From Chloroflexota bacterium (lineage in GTDB: Bacteria > Chloroflexota > Anaerolineae > UBA2200), in contig JACIWX010000005.1 of the NCBI GenBank assembly GCA_014360755.1, forward strand, positions 62,001 to 126,000: 64,000 bases of DNA. Reading direction: 5' to 3'. Made by a program: the position numbers and the translations under genes. Under the pieces are notes generated by a model that saw nothing but the letters and a program-made list of their open reading frames with translations, had not been told where the DNA came from and made no database searches. Shown one piece after another: positions 25,973-33,859 of the stretch. The stretch's first letter is position 1, and each line of letters opens with the position of its first letter.

Positions 25973-28120
25973 TTAGCGTCCCCATCGCTCCTGAATCAAG
26001 TTGGCTACCAGGGCAGTCCAACCGGTTTGGTGGTCGGCGCCGAGCCCTTTGCCGGTTTCTGCGTGATAGTACTCGAAGAAGTGATGTGTGGCTTGCCACT
26101 CCTGTTCCACGGTCCTGATTAGGTTCTCGCGCAGCGTTTCCGCCAGGACCGGCTCATGCTCTCCCAGTGCCTGCACCAGCAGATAGTTGATAGGCATCCA
26201 AACAGGTCCGCGCCAGTTGGAGTTCTTCCAGCCTGAAGTCGAGTAGCCTGCTTCGTAGATTGTTTCATTGCGCGCCATGCTGCGGATGCCATAGTCAGAC
26301 CAGAACTCGTAGGGATTGCTTAGATGGGACAGCACGCGCTTGGCTCGCTCCTTATCCGGTACTCCTGCGATGAGGGGTATCAAGCCCACATAGGATTTGA
26401 TGCGCAATGGGCCATTGGCATCGCGGTCGTAGTAGAAACCATCTTCCTCATCCCACAGTTCGCGATTGATGCGCTGCACCAATGCGGCATAGTCATCCTC
26501 GTATTGTGTTGCTTGACTCGCAAAGCCTAGCGCCTGCGCAATGAGGCTCATGTGTTTGGCGAAGAAAGCCATCCATGCGGAGGTATCGGCTTGTTCCACA
26601 TCTGGGCCGCTGGGGCGTGGGATGTTGTCCATGCCCATGAACCCGCCGGTGTACAAACCGTCACCATCCTCGTCTAGAGCCGAGCGGCAGTAGGAATAAT
26701 GCCGTTGAAGCCTGGGGAAAATACACTCGAGGAAGTAGCGATCGCCGTCAGTCTGGTAGATTTCCCATGCTGCCCAGGCAAAGAGGGGCGGTGTCTCCGC
26801 ATCCATGTCCCATTCCACATTTGGCACATGGCCAGCGTCTGTCTGCCAGCGTGGGCTGAGGAACAGCAGCAGGTTATCTTTTGCCAGGGTGATGTCGGCG
26901 AGCGCGGCGGCCTTGGCTTGAAAGCAGGTATCCCACATCGCTGGCCAGGGGAATTCCCACTTATCTGGCACGAGCACCACATCGTGCAGATTCACCTTTC
27001 CGTTCCAGTGCTCCTCAAACGAGCCGTCGTAGGCGTAGTACATTTTGTTCCACAAAAGGTTCATCAGGGCATAGCGGTAGACGTCCTGGTGTTGAGTCAC
27101 CTGGTTCTGATAGAGTGCTTCTGCCTCCGCCTGCCGCAGGGAAAGGATGGAGGAAGAGTGAGCCAACGTGGCATCCGCATTACGTTCCGCTTCCCGCGTG
27201 CTGGCAGCATTGGCGAATGCCAGGTACACAGTCTGTGATTCTCCCGCTTGCAAGGATAACGCCAAGTCCCATGCAGCACGGTTGCCCTCGCCTGTATTGG
27301 CGAGTTGCTTGTTCTGGATCATCGCCCGGTTGAAGTCGCCCTTCTTGCCCGTGATATTGGATGAAATTTGCCAACCCGTTGGTGGCGTCGCAGTCTTGAT
27401 CACAAAGTGGCCGCCGTTGTAAGCCACATCATACGCGTTCCCTCCCAATCGTTGGACATACCCTTCGCCACGCAGCCAGACCATGGGCAGGAGGTGCAAG
27501 GTACCGGCTTCGGTTGCCTGCACGGTTACCTGTACCAGGGTGGTTTGGTTGTCGCGTTTGGCATACACAATTTCCACGACGAAACGGGGCTTTTCACGCG
27601 GGTAGTGGTATTCATAACGGGCATAACTGTGGGTAGGAGTGTTCTCCCAGAAGATGCGCTGCTCCAGGATGGTCTCTCCATATTTGCCTTCAGGGTTGCT
27701 CAGCCCGTAGAGCCTTTCCGTAACGTAAGGCTGTCGCTCATCCCAGAAGCCAAAGGCGAAGCACACCGTTTCCTGCAGGTCAGCCCAGCCGGCGATGCCG
27801 TCCTCACCATATTTGTACTGGGTGTCCATCGCCATGTCATAGGTGAAACCCCACCCATCGCCTTGCACTGCCTCCCTGGGATTGCCCCATTCCCTTTCAG
27901 CCATGTAAGGTCCCCATAGCACGCTCAAATCATTCATTGTGGGCAGTTGTTCTGTCCATGGTTCGAAATTCATGGCAATGAGCGGCTTTGGGCCTGTCCA
28001 TTTGCGCGTTGGAAGCGGCGTGGGCGATGGCGCGGCTGTGGGGAGGGCGGGACCACAGGCAGCAATGGACAGGATCAGCAGGACAATGGACACAAAACGC
28101 TGGAAATATTTACCAGACAT
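25973..28120 (-). CDS. GH63-type (MGH1-like) glycosidase lipoprotein
   Basis: A 715-residue secreted enzyme. The signal sequence ends LSIAACGP, a good lipobox with Cys at residue 22, followed by a short Pro/Thr spacer. The N-terminal half is beta-rich. From about residue 335 an (alpha/alpha)6 barrel of the GH63/mannosylglycerate-hydrolase type follows, with FPWPAMWDTCFQAKAA, PNVEWDMDAETPPLFAW, DNIPRPSGPDVEQADTSAW and NSNWRGPVWMPINYL. These segments hold the family's probable catalytic Asp/Glu. It hydrolyses alpha-linked gluco- or manno-sugars outside the membrane; which one is not decidable here. It is transcribed alone against the hydrogenase operon. Confidence 0.83.
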   Translation of the reverse strand: MSGKYFQRFVSIVLLILSIAACGPALPTAAPSPTPLPTRKWTGPKPLIAMNFEPWTEQLPTMNDLSVLWGPYMAEREWGNPREAVQGDGWGFTYDMAMDTQYKYGEDGIAGWADLQETVCFAFGFWDERQPYVTERLYGLSNPEGKYGETILEQRIFWENTPTHSYARYEYHYPREKPRFVVEIVYAKRDNQTTLVQVTVQATEAGTLHLLPMVWLRGEGYVQRLGGNAYDVAYNGGHFVIKTATPPTGWQISSNITGKKGDFNRAMIQNKQLANTGEGNRAAWDLALSLQAGESQTVYLAFANAASTREAERNADATLAHSSSILSLRQAEAEALYQNQVTQHQDVYRYALMNLLWNKMYYAYDGSFEEHWNGKVNLHDVVLVPDKWEFPWPAMWDTCFQAKAAALADITLAKDNLLLFLSPRWQTDAGHVPNVEWDMDAETPPLFAWAAWEIYQTDGDRYFLECIFPRLQRHYSYCRSALDEDGDGLYTGGFMGMDNIPRPSGPDVEQADTSAWMAFFAKHMSLIAQALGFASQATQYEDDYAALVQRINRELWDEEDGFYYDRDANGPLRIKSYVGLIPLIAGVPDKERAKRVLSHLSNPYEFWSDYGIRSMARNETIYEAGYSTSGWKNSNWRGPVWMPINYLLVQALGEHEPVLAETLRENLIRTVEQEWQATHHFFEYYHAETGKGLGADHQTGWTALVANLIQERWGR

Positions 28121-28275
28121 GCTTTTCTCCTTGAATACATCTGCTCAGAGCCAAACTCTTTTGATATTATACCACAGGTCTTCCATAGTATTGGTGATGC
28201 GGCTTGAGTGTATATGATGCGGCAAGGTTGAAAGGAAAACCTGGACATTTTGTGCGTCCGGATGTGTGAAAGCGG

Positions 28276-28383
28276 CGGACTGTGGTCCGTCTGGGGCGAG
28301 ATAGCGCACACTCGTGCTTGGCGTGGACCACAGTCCACGCCGAGTATGAGACTGCTCCGGGTGGACCACCCACCGTCCACGCT
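28276..28383. repeat. Cluster of short palindromes (upstream of the thiamine operon)
   Basis: Three inverted repeats share a GGAC/GTCC core: CGGACTGTGGTCCG (28276-28289), GCGTGGACCACAGTCCACGC (28321-28340) and GTGGAC/GTCCAC (28361-28380). Similar palindromes lie at 31667-31790, on the other side of three genes. They are noncoding; nothing else is recognised between 28140 and 28430. Confidence 0.65.
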
Positions 28384-28433
28384 TATCCATATTCTGCCCC
28401 CAAACTGAGCTGTACCCTGTTCTCTCACACAGT

Positions 28434-28462
28434 TTGACTTTCGGCACGCTCTGTGGTATGAT
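28434..28462 (+). promoter_or_regulatory. Sigma70-type promoter of the TPP-riboswitch operon
   Basis: TTGACT (28434-28439), a 17-base spacer and TATGAT (28457-28462), about 20 bases before the riboswitch. Confidence 0.8.
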
Positions 28463-28485
28463 ATTCATGTAAACTGAATAGTTGA

Positions 28486-28584
28486 TTGCCGTGGGGAGCT
28501 CGGTGAGCCGGGCTGAGAGGATGGCCGTAAGCCATCGACCCCTTGAACCTGACCTAGGTAATGCTAGCGTAGGGAGGTAGTGTT
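28486..28584 (+). promoter_or_regulatory. TPP riboswitch (THI element)
   Basis: All conserved THI-box blocks are present in order: GGGGAGC, GGGCTGAGAGG, a variable hairpin (GATGGC/GCCATC), GACCCCTTGAACCTGACC, and TAATGCTAGCGTAGGGAGG. It binds thiamine pyrophosphate. The terminator that follows within ten bases indicates transcriptional control, off when TPP is plentiful. Confidence 0.96.
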
Positions 28585-28592
28585 GGTGCTGG

Positions 28593-28631
28593 AATGCCGC
28601 TGGCCTTGTCTGGGTCAGCGGCATTGTTTTT
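28593..28631 (+). terminator. Riboswitch-linked terminator
   Basis: AATGCCGCTG (28593-28602) pairs with CAGCGGCATT (28616-28625), followed by GTTTTT. It lies between the TPP aptamer and the first gene and is the expression platform. Confidence 0.9.
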
Positions 28632-28650
28632 GGGAGGTCAAGGGTAGGCA

Positions 28651-29370
28651 ATGAACACACAACTGCTATGCAGGCCGCCATCGGAACACGCTTTTGATGC
28701 AGTGGCTGCGCTGTATGATTCGTGGTTTGCGGTCCCGCTGGGGCGGACGGTGGACGAACTGGAAAAGGACCTGTTGTACCGCCTTGCTCAACTGCACAGT
28801 GGCGAACGTGCGCTGGATGTGGGCACGGGCACAGGCCATTTTGCCGTTGATTTAGCCCATCGTGGGCTGGTTGTCGTGGGTGTAGACCTTTCATCGCCCA
28901 TGTTGGCTGTCGCAAAAAGCAAAGGTTCAGCAGTCCATCTGCTCCGGGGGGACGCTGCCGCACTGCCGCTGGCGGCAGAATCGTTTGATTTGGTGCTTTC
29001 GGTTACGGCACTGGAGTTTGTCGCCTGCCCCGAACGGGCTGTCCAGGAGATGTGGCGAGCAGTGCGCCCAGGCGGGCGGCTGGTGGTGGGAGTGCTCAAT
29101 GCGCTCAGTCCTTGGGCGTGGGTGCGACGGCGCGAGAGCAAGAAGCAGGAGACGCCGTTCTCCCATGCACACTTTTTCTACCCCTGGGAGTTCGTGCGGC
29201 TTTTGCGCCGTTTGGGTGCAGTAACCTGGAGCAGTTCCGTTTTTATTAGCCCACATGGCGCGGGATTGCGTTGGGCATGGGGTTTGGAACGGGTTGGACG
29301 AACCGCTTTCCGACCCTTTGGAGCATTGTTGGTAGGGAGGGTAACGAAGTGGCCATCAGCGCACAGGTAA
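28651..29370 (+). CDS. Class I SAM-dependent methyltransferase, first gene under the TPP riboswitch
   Basis: A 239-residue Rossmann-fold methyltransferase of the UbiE/COQ5-like type. Motif I is LDVGTGTGHFAVDLA (residue about 52), the acidic residue binding the ribose is VGVDLS, and motif II is FDLVLSVTALEFV. It is the first gene after the TPP riboswitch terminator and overlaps the next gene by 22 bases, so its expression must be thiamine-controlled. No methyltransferase is part of the classical HMP/thiamine import system, so its substrate is an open question. It may act on a thiamine precursor or breakdown product; the sequence alone does not show it. Confidence 0.85.
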   Translation: MNTQLLCRPPSEHAFDAVAALYDSWFAVPLGRTVDELEKDLLYRLAQLHSGERALDVGTGTGHFAVDLAHRGLVVVGVDLSSPMLAVAKSKGSAVHLLRGDAAALPLAAESFDLVLSVTALEFVACPERAVQEMWRAVRPGGRLVVGVLNALSPWAWVRRRESKKQETPFSHAHFFYPWEFVRLLRRLGAVTWSSSVFISPHGAGLRWAWGLERVGRTAFRPFGALLVGRVTKWPSAHR

Positions 29371-29624
29371 GCGTTTATCCACTGGGTCAGCAGGACCTTG
29401 CGCCAGCGATCGAGGCAGTCTGGCAGGTCTTCCAAAAGCATGGATTGTATTACGAACCTGGGATCATGAGCACACTGGCGCAAGGAGAGGAGGAAGCCGT
29501 GTTTGTCGCATTGCGCGAAGCCTTTCATGCGGCAAGCCAATACGGAGCGACCGTGATGGTGGCTACGGTATCCAATGCCTGTCCGCGCTTGCCGCCCAAG
29601 AGGGAGAGGGCGCACCATGTCTAA
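29349..29624 (+). CDS. Thiamine-binding domain protein (MTH1187/YkoF-type)
   Basis: A 91-residue protein of the Thiamine_BP (DUF77, YkoF-like) family. It begins VAISAQVSVYPLGQQD, then has HGLYYEPGIMST and a strand pair ending VMVATVSNACP. GTG 29349 lies eight bases after GGGAGG, and the reading begins exactly at the family's first strand, so longer in-frame starts are rejected. YkoF binds thiamine or its pyrimidine moiety in the cytoplasm and accompanies ABC transporters of thiamine precursors. It is sandwiched between the methyltransferase and the permease, overlapping both. Confidence 0.85.
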   Translation: MAISAQVSVYPLGQQDLAPAIEAVWQVFQKHGLYYEPGIMSTLAQGEEEAVFVALREAFHAASQYGATVMVATVSNACPRLPPKRERAHHV

Positions 29625-30429
29625 AAAATCCAAGAGGCTGCTCGCGCAAGCGGTCCAGGAATACCTGCCACCAGCCCTTCTCATCGCTCTGTTCCTAGCA
29701 GTATGGCAATGTGCAACGTGGCTGTGGCGCATCGAAGCATATTTACTGCCCTCGCCATGGCGCATTGTCCAGGCAGGTGTACAGGCCCGTGGCTTGCTCA
29801 GCGAACACGTGCAGCAAACGCTGCGCGAGACGCTGCTGGGCTTTGCAGCAGCACTGGTCAGCGGACTGATCCTGGCGCTGGCGATAGACCTGTCTTCCTT
29901 CCTGCGGCGCGCACTGTATCCGCTGCTGGTGGTGACGCAAACGGTGCCCATCATGGCCATTGCGCCGTTGCTGGTCATCTGGCTAGGCTATACCATCTGG
30001 CCCAAGATCATCGTGGTAGCGCTGGTATGCTTTTTCCCCATCGTCGTGACCACCGCCGATGGCTTACGCTCGGCGGACCCAGAGTTGCTGGCATTGTTGC
30101 AAGCCATGGGGGCGTCGCGCAGGCAGGTGTTTTTGAAAGTACGTGTGCCCGGTGCGTTACCTGCGGTCTTTTCCGGTATTAAGATCGCCATCACCTATAG
30201 CGTCATTGGCGCCATCATCGGCGAGTGGGTAGGGGCGAGCAAGGGGTTGGGCGTGTTCATGTTGCGCGCATCCAATTCCTTCCGCACGGATTGGGTTTTC
30301 GTCGCCATTGCCATTAGTTCTTTGCTCAGCATTTTGCTTTTCCTGGCAGTGGCGGTCATCGAGCGCTTGGCTCTGCCTTGGTACTATACCTCTGCCCGTG
30401 CAGAACGCTGGGAGGAGATGTCGGCATGA
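29617..30429 (+). CDS. ABC transporter permease for a thiamine precursor (ThiX-like)
   Basis: A 270-residue inner-membrane protein with six hydrophobic segments, of the SsuC/TauC/ThiX group. The cytoplasmic EAA loop is LLALLQAMGASRRQVFLKVRVPG. The ATG at 29617 overlaps the preceding gene by eight bases and follows GAGGGCG. The TPP riboswitch upstream, the thiamine-binding neighbour and the NMT1-like solute-binding protein downstream point to import of hydroxymethylpyrimidine or a thiamine breakdown product rather than sulfonates. Confidence 0.86.
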   Translation: MSKKSKRLLAQAVQEYLPPALLIALFLAVWQCATWLWRIEAYLLPSPWRIVQAGVQARGLLSEHVQQTLRETLLGFAAALVSGLILALAIDLSSFLRRALYPLLVVTQTVPIMAIAPLLVIWLGYTIWPKIIVVALVCFFPIVVTTADGLRSADPELLALLQAMGASRRQVFLKVRVPGALPAVFSGIKIAITYSVIGAIIGEWVGASKGLGVFMLRASNSFRTDWVFVAIAISSLLSILLFLAVAVIERLALPWYYTSARAERWEEMSA

Positions 30430-30463
30430 TGCGGAAATATTTCGCTTTGCTCAGGATGCGTAT

Positions 30464-30620
30464 GCGGGTGTTGAAAAAGTCCTTCCAATGTCATGCTGAA
30501 CCTTCGCCCTGAGCGAAGGGAAAGCGAAGGGGGAAGTGAAGCATCTCGCAGTACTTGGGAAAATACGGCTAAAGTTACGCGAGCCCCTTCGCTCAGGGTG
30601 ACGAGATTTTCAACACTCTC
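30464..30620. repeat. MITE-like element, copy 3 (157 bp), inside the thiamine transport operon
   Basis: Left end GCGGGTGTTGAAAAAG (second base altered), right end GATTTTCAACACTCTC, same core as copy 1. It separates the permease from the solute-binding protein gene. No clear target duplication was found. Confidence 0.8.
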
Positions 30621-30644
30621 TTCATATTCAAAAAGGAGGTGGAT

Positions 30645-31649
30645 ATGTCCAGGAAATGGTTGTCAATCGGGATAACTTTGCTGCTCGTCAGCATAGCCGT
30701 TGGCTGTGCTACAGCGCAGCCCACTCCCACTCCACAGCCTACAGCGACGCCCAAGCCAATTAAGGCGATCCTGTCCCTGGATTGGGTGCCCAACACCAAC
30801 CACACGGGCTTTTATGTGGCTTTGGAGAAGGGGTGGTATGCGGAGGAAGGGATTGACTTGGAGATTCAGATTCCTTCTGACCCTGCCGCGGCGCTCAAGC
30901 AGGTTGCTTATGGCAACACGGAGTTCGGCGTCAGCTTCCAGGAGGAAGTAACCATTGCCCGCTCCAATGACATCCCTGTGGTATCGCTGGCTGCGATCAT
31001 CCAGCACAACACGTCGGCTTTCGCTTCGCTGGCAGAGACGGGCATCCAGCGGGCGAAAGACATCGAGGGCAAGCGTTACGCTTCGTATGGATTGCCCATC
31101 GAGCGGCCTATCTTGGGGCAGTTGATGGCTTGTGATGGCGGTGACATCAACAAAGTAGAGTTCATTGACGTAGGCTTTGATGCCTTCCCTGCCTTGCTTG
31201 GCAAACGGGTTGACCTGGCGTGGATTTTCATGGCTTGGGATGGCATACAGGCGGAGATTAAGGGCATCCAGTTGAACCTCCTGCCCCTGTACGGCAGTTG
31301 CGTGCCGGATTATTACACGCCACTGATCATCGCCGGGGAAACTACCATTGCTAACAAGCCGGACCTGGTGCGGCGCTTCATGAGGGCTACCGTGCGCGGC
31401 TATGAATACGCCATCGCTCATCCAGAAGAATCTGCGGAGATCCTGCTGCGCGCCTCGCCGGAGACCGATCCTGAGTTAGCCCGTCGCAGCCAGAAGTGGC
31501 TCAGCCCCCGCTATCAGGACGATGCGCCGCGCTGGGGGGTGCAAAAACTCGAGGTGTGGGAAGAATTCGCCAAGTTCATGTACGACAATGGGCTAATCGC
31601 CAAGCCCATTGAGGCACAGAAAGCCTTTACCAACGACTTTTTGCCGTGA
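30645..31649 (+). CDS. NMT1/THI5-like solute-binding lipoprotein (ThiY-like)
   Basis: A 334-residue substrate-binding protein. The signal ends SIAVGCATAQ, a lipobox with Cys at residue 21, then a Pro/Thr spacer. The mature part reads LDWVPNTNHTGFYVALEKGW and GIDLEIQIPSD, the opening of the NMT1/THI5 fold that binds N-formyl-4-amino-5-aminomethyl-2-methylpyrimidine in ThiY proteins. AAGGAGG lies five bases before ATG 30645. It belongs to the same import system as the permease and ATPase, although one repeat element separates it from each. Ligand identity is inferred from the riboswitch and family. Confidence 0.88.
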   Translation: MSRKWLSIGITLLLVSIAVGCATAQPTPTPQPTATPKPIKAILSLDWVPNTNHTGFYVALEKGWYAEEGIDLEIQIPSDPAAALKQVAYGNTEFGVSFQEEVTIARSNDIPVVSLAAIIQHNTSAFASLAETGIQRAKDIEGKRYASYGLPIERPILGQLMACDGGDINKVEFIDVGFDAFPALLGKRVDLAWIFMAWDGIQAEIKGIQLNLLPLYGSCVPDYYTPLIIAGETTIANKPDLVRRFMRATVRGYEYAIAHPEESAEILLRASPETDPELARRSQKWLSPRYQDDAPRWGVQKLEVWEEFAKFMYDNGLIAKPIEAQKAFTNDFLP

Positions 31650-31666
31650 TGGACAGGGCGTGTAAC

Positions 31667-31790
31667 GGGCTTGGGCTGGATTACGGTCCAGCCCAAGCCC
31701 AGACCGCAGTCTGCACGGAGCGGGGATGCTGAACCGTGTTTCGCGTAAACTGGACCACGGTCCAGCCTATGCGCGGACTGTGGTCCGCGC
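31667..31790. repeat. Cluster of short palindromes (inside the thiamine operon)
   Basis: GGGCTTGGGCTGGA (31667-31680) pairs perfectly with 31687-31700, a 14-bp stem just after the binding-protein stop. CTGGACCACGGTCCAG (31750-31765) and GCGCGGACTGTGGTCCGCGC (31771-31790) repeat the GGAC/GTCC core seen at 28276-28383. None is followed by a T-run. Confidence 0.65.
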
Positions 31791-31816
31791 GAAGCACAAC
31801 AAGGCGGCTCGACTTA

Positions 31817-31887
31817 GAGGTGTTGAAAAAGTCCTTCCAATGTCATGCTGAACCTTCGCTCAGGGTGACAAGATTTTCAACACTCTC
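31817..31887. repeat. MITE-like element, copy 4, internally deleted (71 bp)
   Basis: GAGGTGTTGAAAAAGTCC and GATTTTCAACACTCTC enclose only the outer parts of the core. GACTTA occurs on both sides (31811-31816 and 31889-31894). Confidence 0.8.
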
Positions 31888-31975
31888 GGACTTACAGCCC
31901 TTACTAATCTGAAGTTTGTTACATTTCAGAAGCGCGTGCTACTAGTCTGAAGAAGGGCGGCAAGGAGCAGGTTCT

Positions 31976-32770
31976 ATGAACGATGCGCCAACGTGCAAAG
32001 TAGAAATACGCGATGTTTATAAGGCTTACCGGGTGGACGGGCAGCCAACCGAGGTGCTGGCAGGCGTGAGCCTGTGCGCTGCTGCGGGCACCTTCGTAAC
32101 CATCATTGGCCCTAGTGGCTGTGGCAAGAGCACCCTCTTCAGCATCATCTGCGGGCTGCAGCAACCAGACCGCGGCGAGATCCTTTTCGATGGGGTGCCG
32201 GTCAGGCAACGCCTGGGGGCAGTGGGTTACATGCCGCAACGCGATTTGCTGCTGCCCTGGCGACGGGTGCTTGATAACGTCATCCTGGGGCCGGAGATCC
32301 ATGGTGAGGATATAGCCGTTGCCAAGCGTGAAGCACGCGACCTGTTGCCACTTTTCGGATTGGAAGGCTTTGGCGACAGCTACCCCGCAGCGCTTTCGGG
32401 CGGCATGCGCCAGCGTGCTGCCTTGCTGCGCACCTTCCTGTGCCGCAAGGACATCCTGCTCCTCGATGAACCGTTCGGAGCGTTGGATGCCATCACGCGC
32501 AATGGGCTCCAAGAATGGCTGCTGGAAGTATGGCAGCGCTTTCGTTACACAATCCTGTTCATCACGCACGATGTAGAGGAAGCGGTCTTTCTGTCGGACA
32601 AGGTCTATGTATTGAGTGCGCGGCCGGCGCAGGTGCGTCGAGAAGTGCGCATCACATTGCCGCGCCCCCGTCAACGCGCCATGACCCTGACAGCAGAATT
32701 CGCAGCTTTCAAGCAGCAACTGTTGGAAGCACTACAAGACAGCCCCCATAGCCAGGTCTCCACTACTTGA
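31976..32770 (+). CDS. ABC transporter ATP-binding protein (ThiZ-like)
   Basis: The 264-residue cytoplasmic ATPase of the thiamine-precursor importer. Walker A is IGPSGCGKST (residue about 43), the Q-loop is YMPQRDLLLPWR, the signature is LSGGMRQRAAL, Walker B is ILLLDEPFGALD, and the switch His is in FITHDVEEAV. It belongs to the nitrate/sulfonate/taurine group that includes ThiZ. AAGGAG lies eight bases before the ATG. A palindrome cluster and a repeat element separate it by 326 bases from the binding protein, so it may need its own promoter, which was not clearly seen. Confidence 0.9.
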   Translation: MNDAPTCKVEIRDVYKAYRVDGQPTEVLAGVSLCAAAGTFVTIIGPSGCGKSTLFSIICGLQQPDRGEILFDGVPVRQRLGAVGYMPQRDLLLPWRRVLDNVILGPEIHGEDIAVAKREARDLLPLFGLEGFGDSYPAALSGGMRQRAALLRTFLCRKDILLLDEPFGALDAITRNGLQEWLLEVWQRFRYTILFITHDVEEAVFLSDKVYVLSARPAQVRREVRITLPRPRQRAMTLTAEFAAFKQQLLEALQDSPHSQVSTT

Positions 32771-32862
32771 TGAATCGGCTTGATTGAGGTACATTAGGGC
32801 TAGGCAGGTTTTCTTGGCGGGGCATCCGCTTTGCCTAGTCAATTGCCATTGTTGGAGGGGAT

Positions 32863-33774
32863 ATGCGCGCGATCATCGTGGCTAACGGTCATGTCGAGGA
32901 AGGGGAGAACTACAGTGGATTGGTCCGGGCAGGAGATTTGGTCATCGCTGCCGATGGAGGGACGGTGATCGCGCTGCAACTCGGCCTTGAACCGCAGGCG
33001 GTGGTGGGGGACCTGGACTCGCTGCCGCTGGAAGTGCGTCGCGAGTTGGAAGAGCGTGGTTGTCAGTTTCTGCATTACCCCGCCCGTAAGGATGAAACGG
33101 ATACGGAACTGGCTATCCGCTATGCACTGGAGCAGGGGGCAGAAGAAATTGTGCTCCTCGCTGCCACCGGCGATCGCTTGGACCACACGCTAGCCAATGT
33201 CTTTTTGTTGGGTATGCCACAACTTAGGGGCAAGAAAGCGTGCATCCTCACAGGGCGCACGGAGGTTTGGTTGCTGCGCGGTGGGGAGGAACTGACAATC
33301 CAGGGGCAGCCCGGCGCCATTGTAACCCTGTTACCTGTGGGCCAGGATGCTGTGGGCATCCACAGCAGTGGGTTGGAGTGGGCGTTGCGTGATGACACGT
33401 TGCGCTTTGGGCTTGCCCGTGGGGTGAGCAACGTAATGACTGCGGAGAAGGCACAGGTTTCGCTGCGTGCGGGCTTGCTGCTCGTCTTCAGAGTTCAGGA
33501 GAAGGGAGTGGCTGGGGAACGGAAAGCAGATCAACTGGTCGAGGTATGCAAGGAACAGGGGCACCTACGGGCAAATGTCATCAAAGCCAAACTGGAAGCG
33601 GCAGGCATCCCAGCCATTCTGTCGTATGATGCAGCCAGCCTGGTCTTTGGCCTCACTGTAGATGGCATCGGCGAGGTGCGCATTCTCGTGCGTCCTGGGG
33701 ACGCCGAGGAGGCGAGGAGGATCCTGGCTGAGGAGCAAACAGAAGGGGAAGCAGAGGAGGAAGGTTTGTCGTAG
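32863..33774 (+). CDS. Thiamine pyrophosphokinase fused to a DUF2007-like domain
   Basis: Residues 1-215 are a thiamine pyrophosphokinase, which makes TPP from thiamine and ATP. Diagnostic segments are ADGGTVIALQLG, AVVGDLDSL (substrate and Mg site), DETDTELAIRYAL and GDRLDHTLANVFLL. Residues about 225-290 (LVEVCKEQGHLRANVIKAKL, ILVRPGDAEEARRIL) match the DUF2007 putative signal-transducing domain, which is not normally part of this enzyme. At 303 residues it is about 90 longer than a usual ThiN. GGAGG precedes the ATG. It closes the thiamine cluster, 92 bases after the transporter ATPase, and gives the imported precursors a route to TPP. Confidence 0.88.
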   Translation: MRAIIVANGHVEEGENYSGLVRAGDLVIAADGGTVIALQLGLEPQAVVGDLDSLPLEVRRELEERGCQFLHYPARKDETDTELAIRYALEQGAEEIVLLAATGDRLDHTLANVFLLGMPQLRGKKACILTGRTEVWLLRGGEELTIQGQPGAIVTLLPVGQDAVGIHSSGLEWALRDDTLRFGLARGVSNVMTAEKAQVSLRAGLLLVFRVQEKGVAGERKADQLVEVCKEQGHLRANVIKAKLEAAGIPAILSYDAASLVFGLTVDGIGEVRILVRPGDAEEARRILAEEQTEGEAEEEGLS

Positions 33775-33859
33775 GCATCTACGATGACCTACTCAATAAT
33801 TGTCCGATACAAGCCAATACCCGCTAGCGCTTTTGATTAGCTTTTGGGCAGTATGAACC

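Noticed and set aside
28145..28963. Minus-strand ORF of 272 codons across the TPP riboswitch
   Set aside because: It covers a riboswitch, a terminator and palindromes, has no recognisable domain, and is opposed by the methyltransferase gene.
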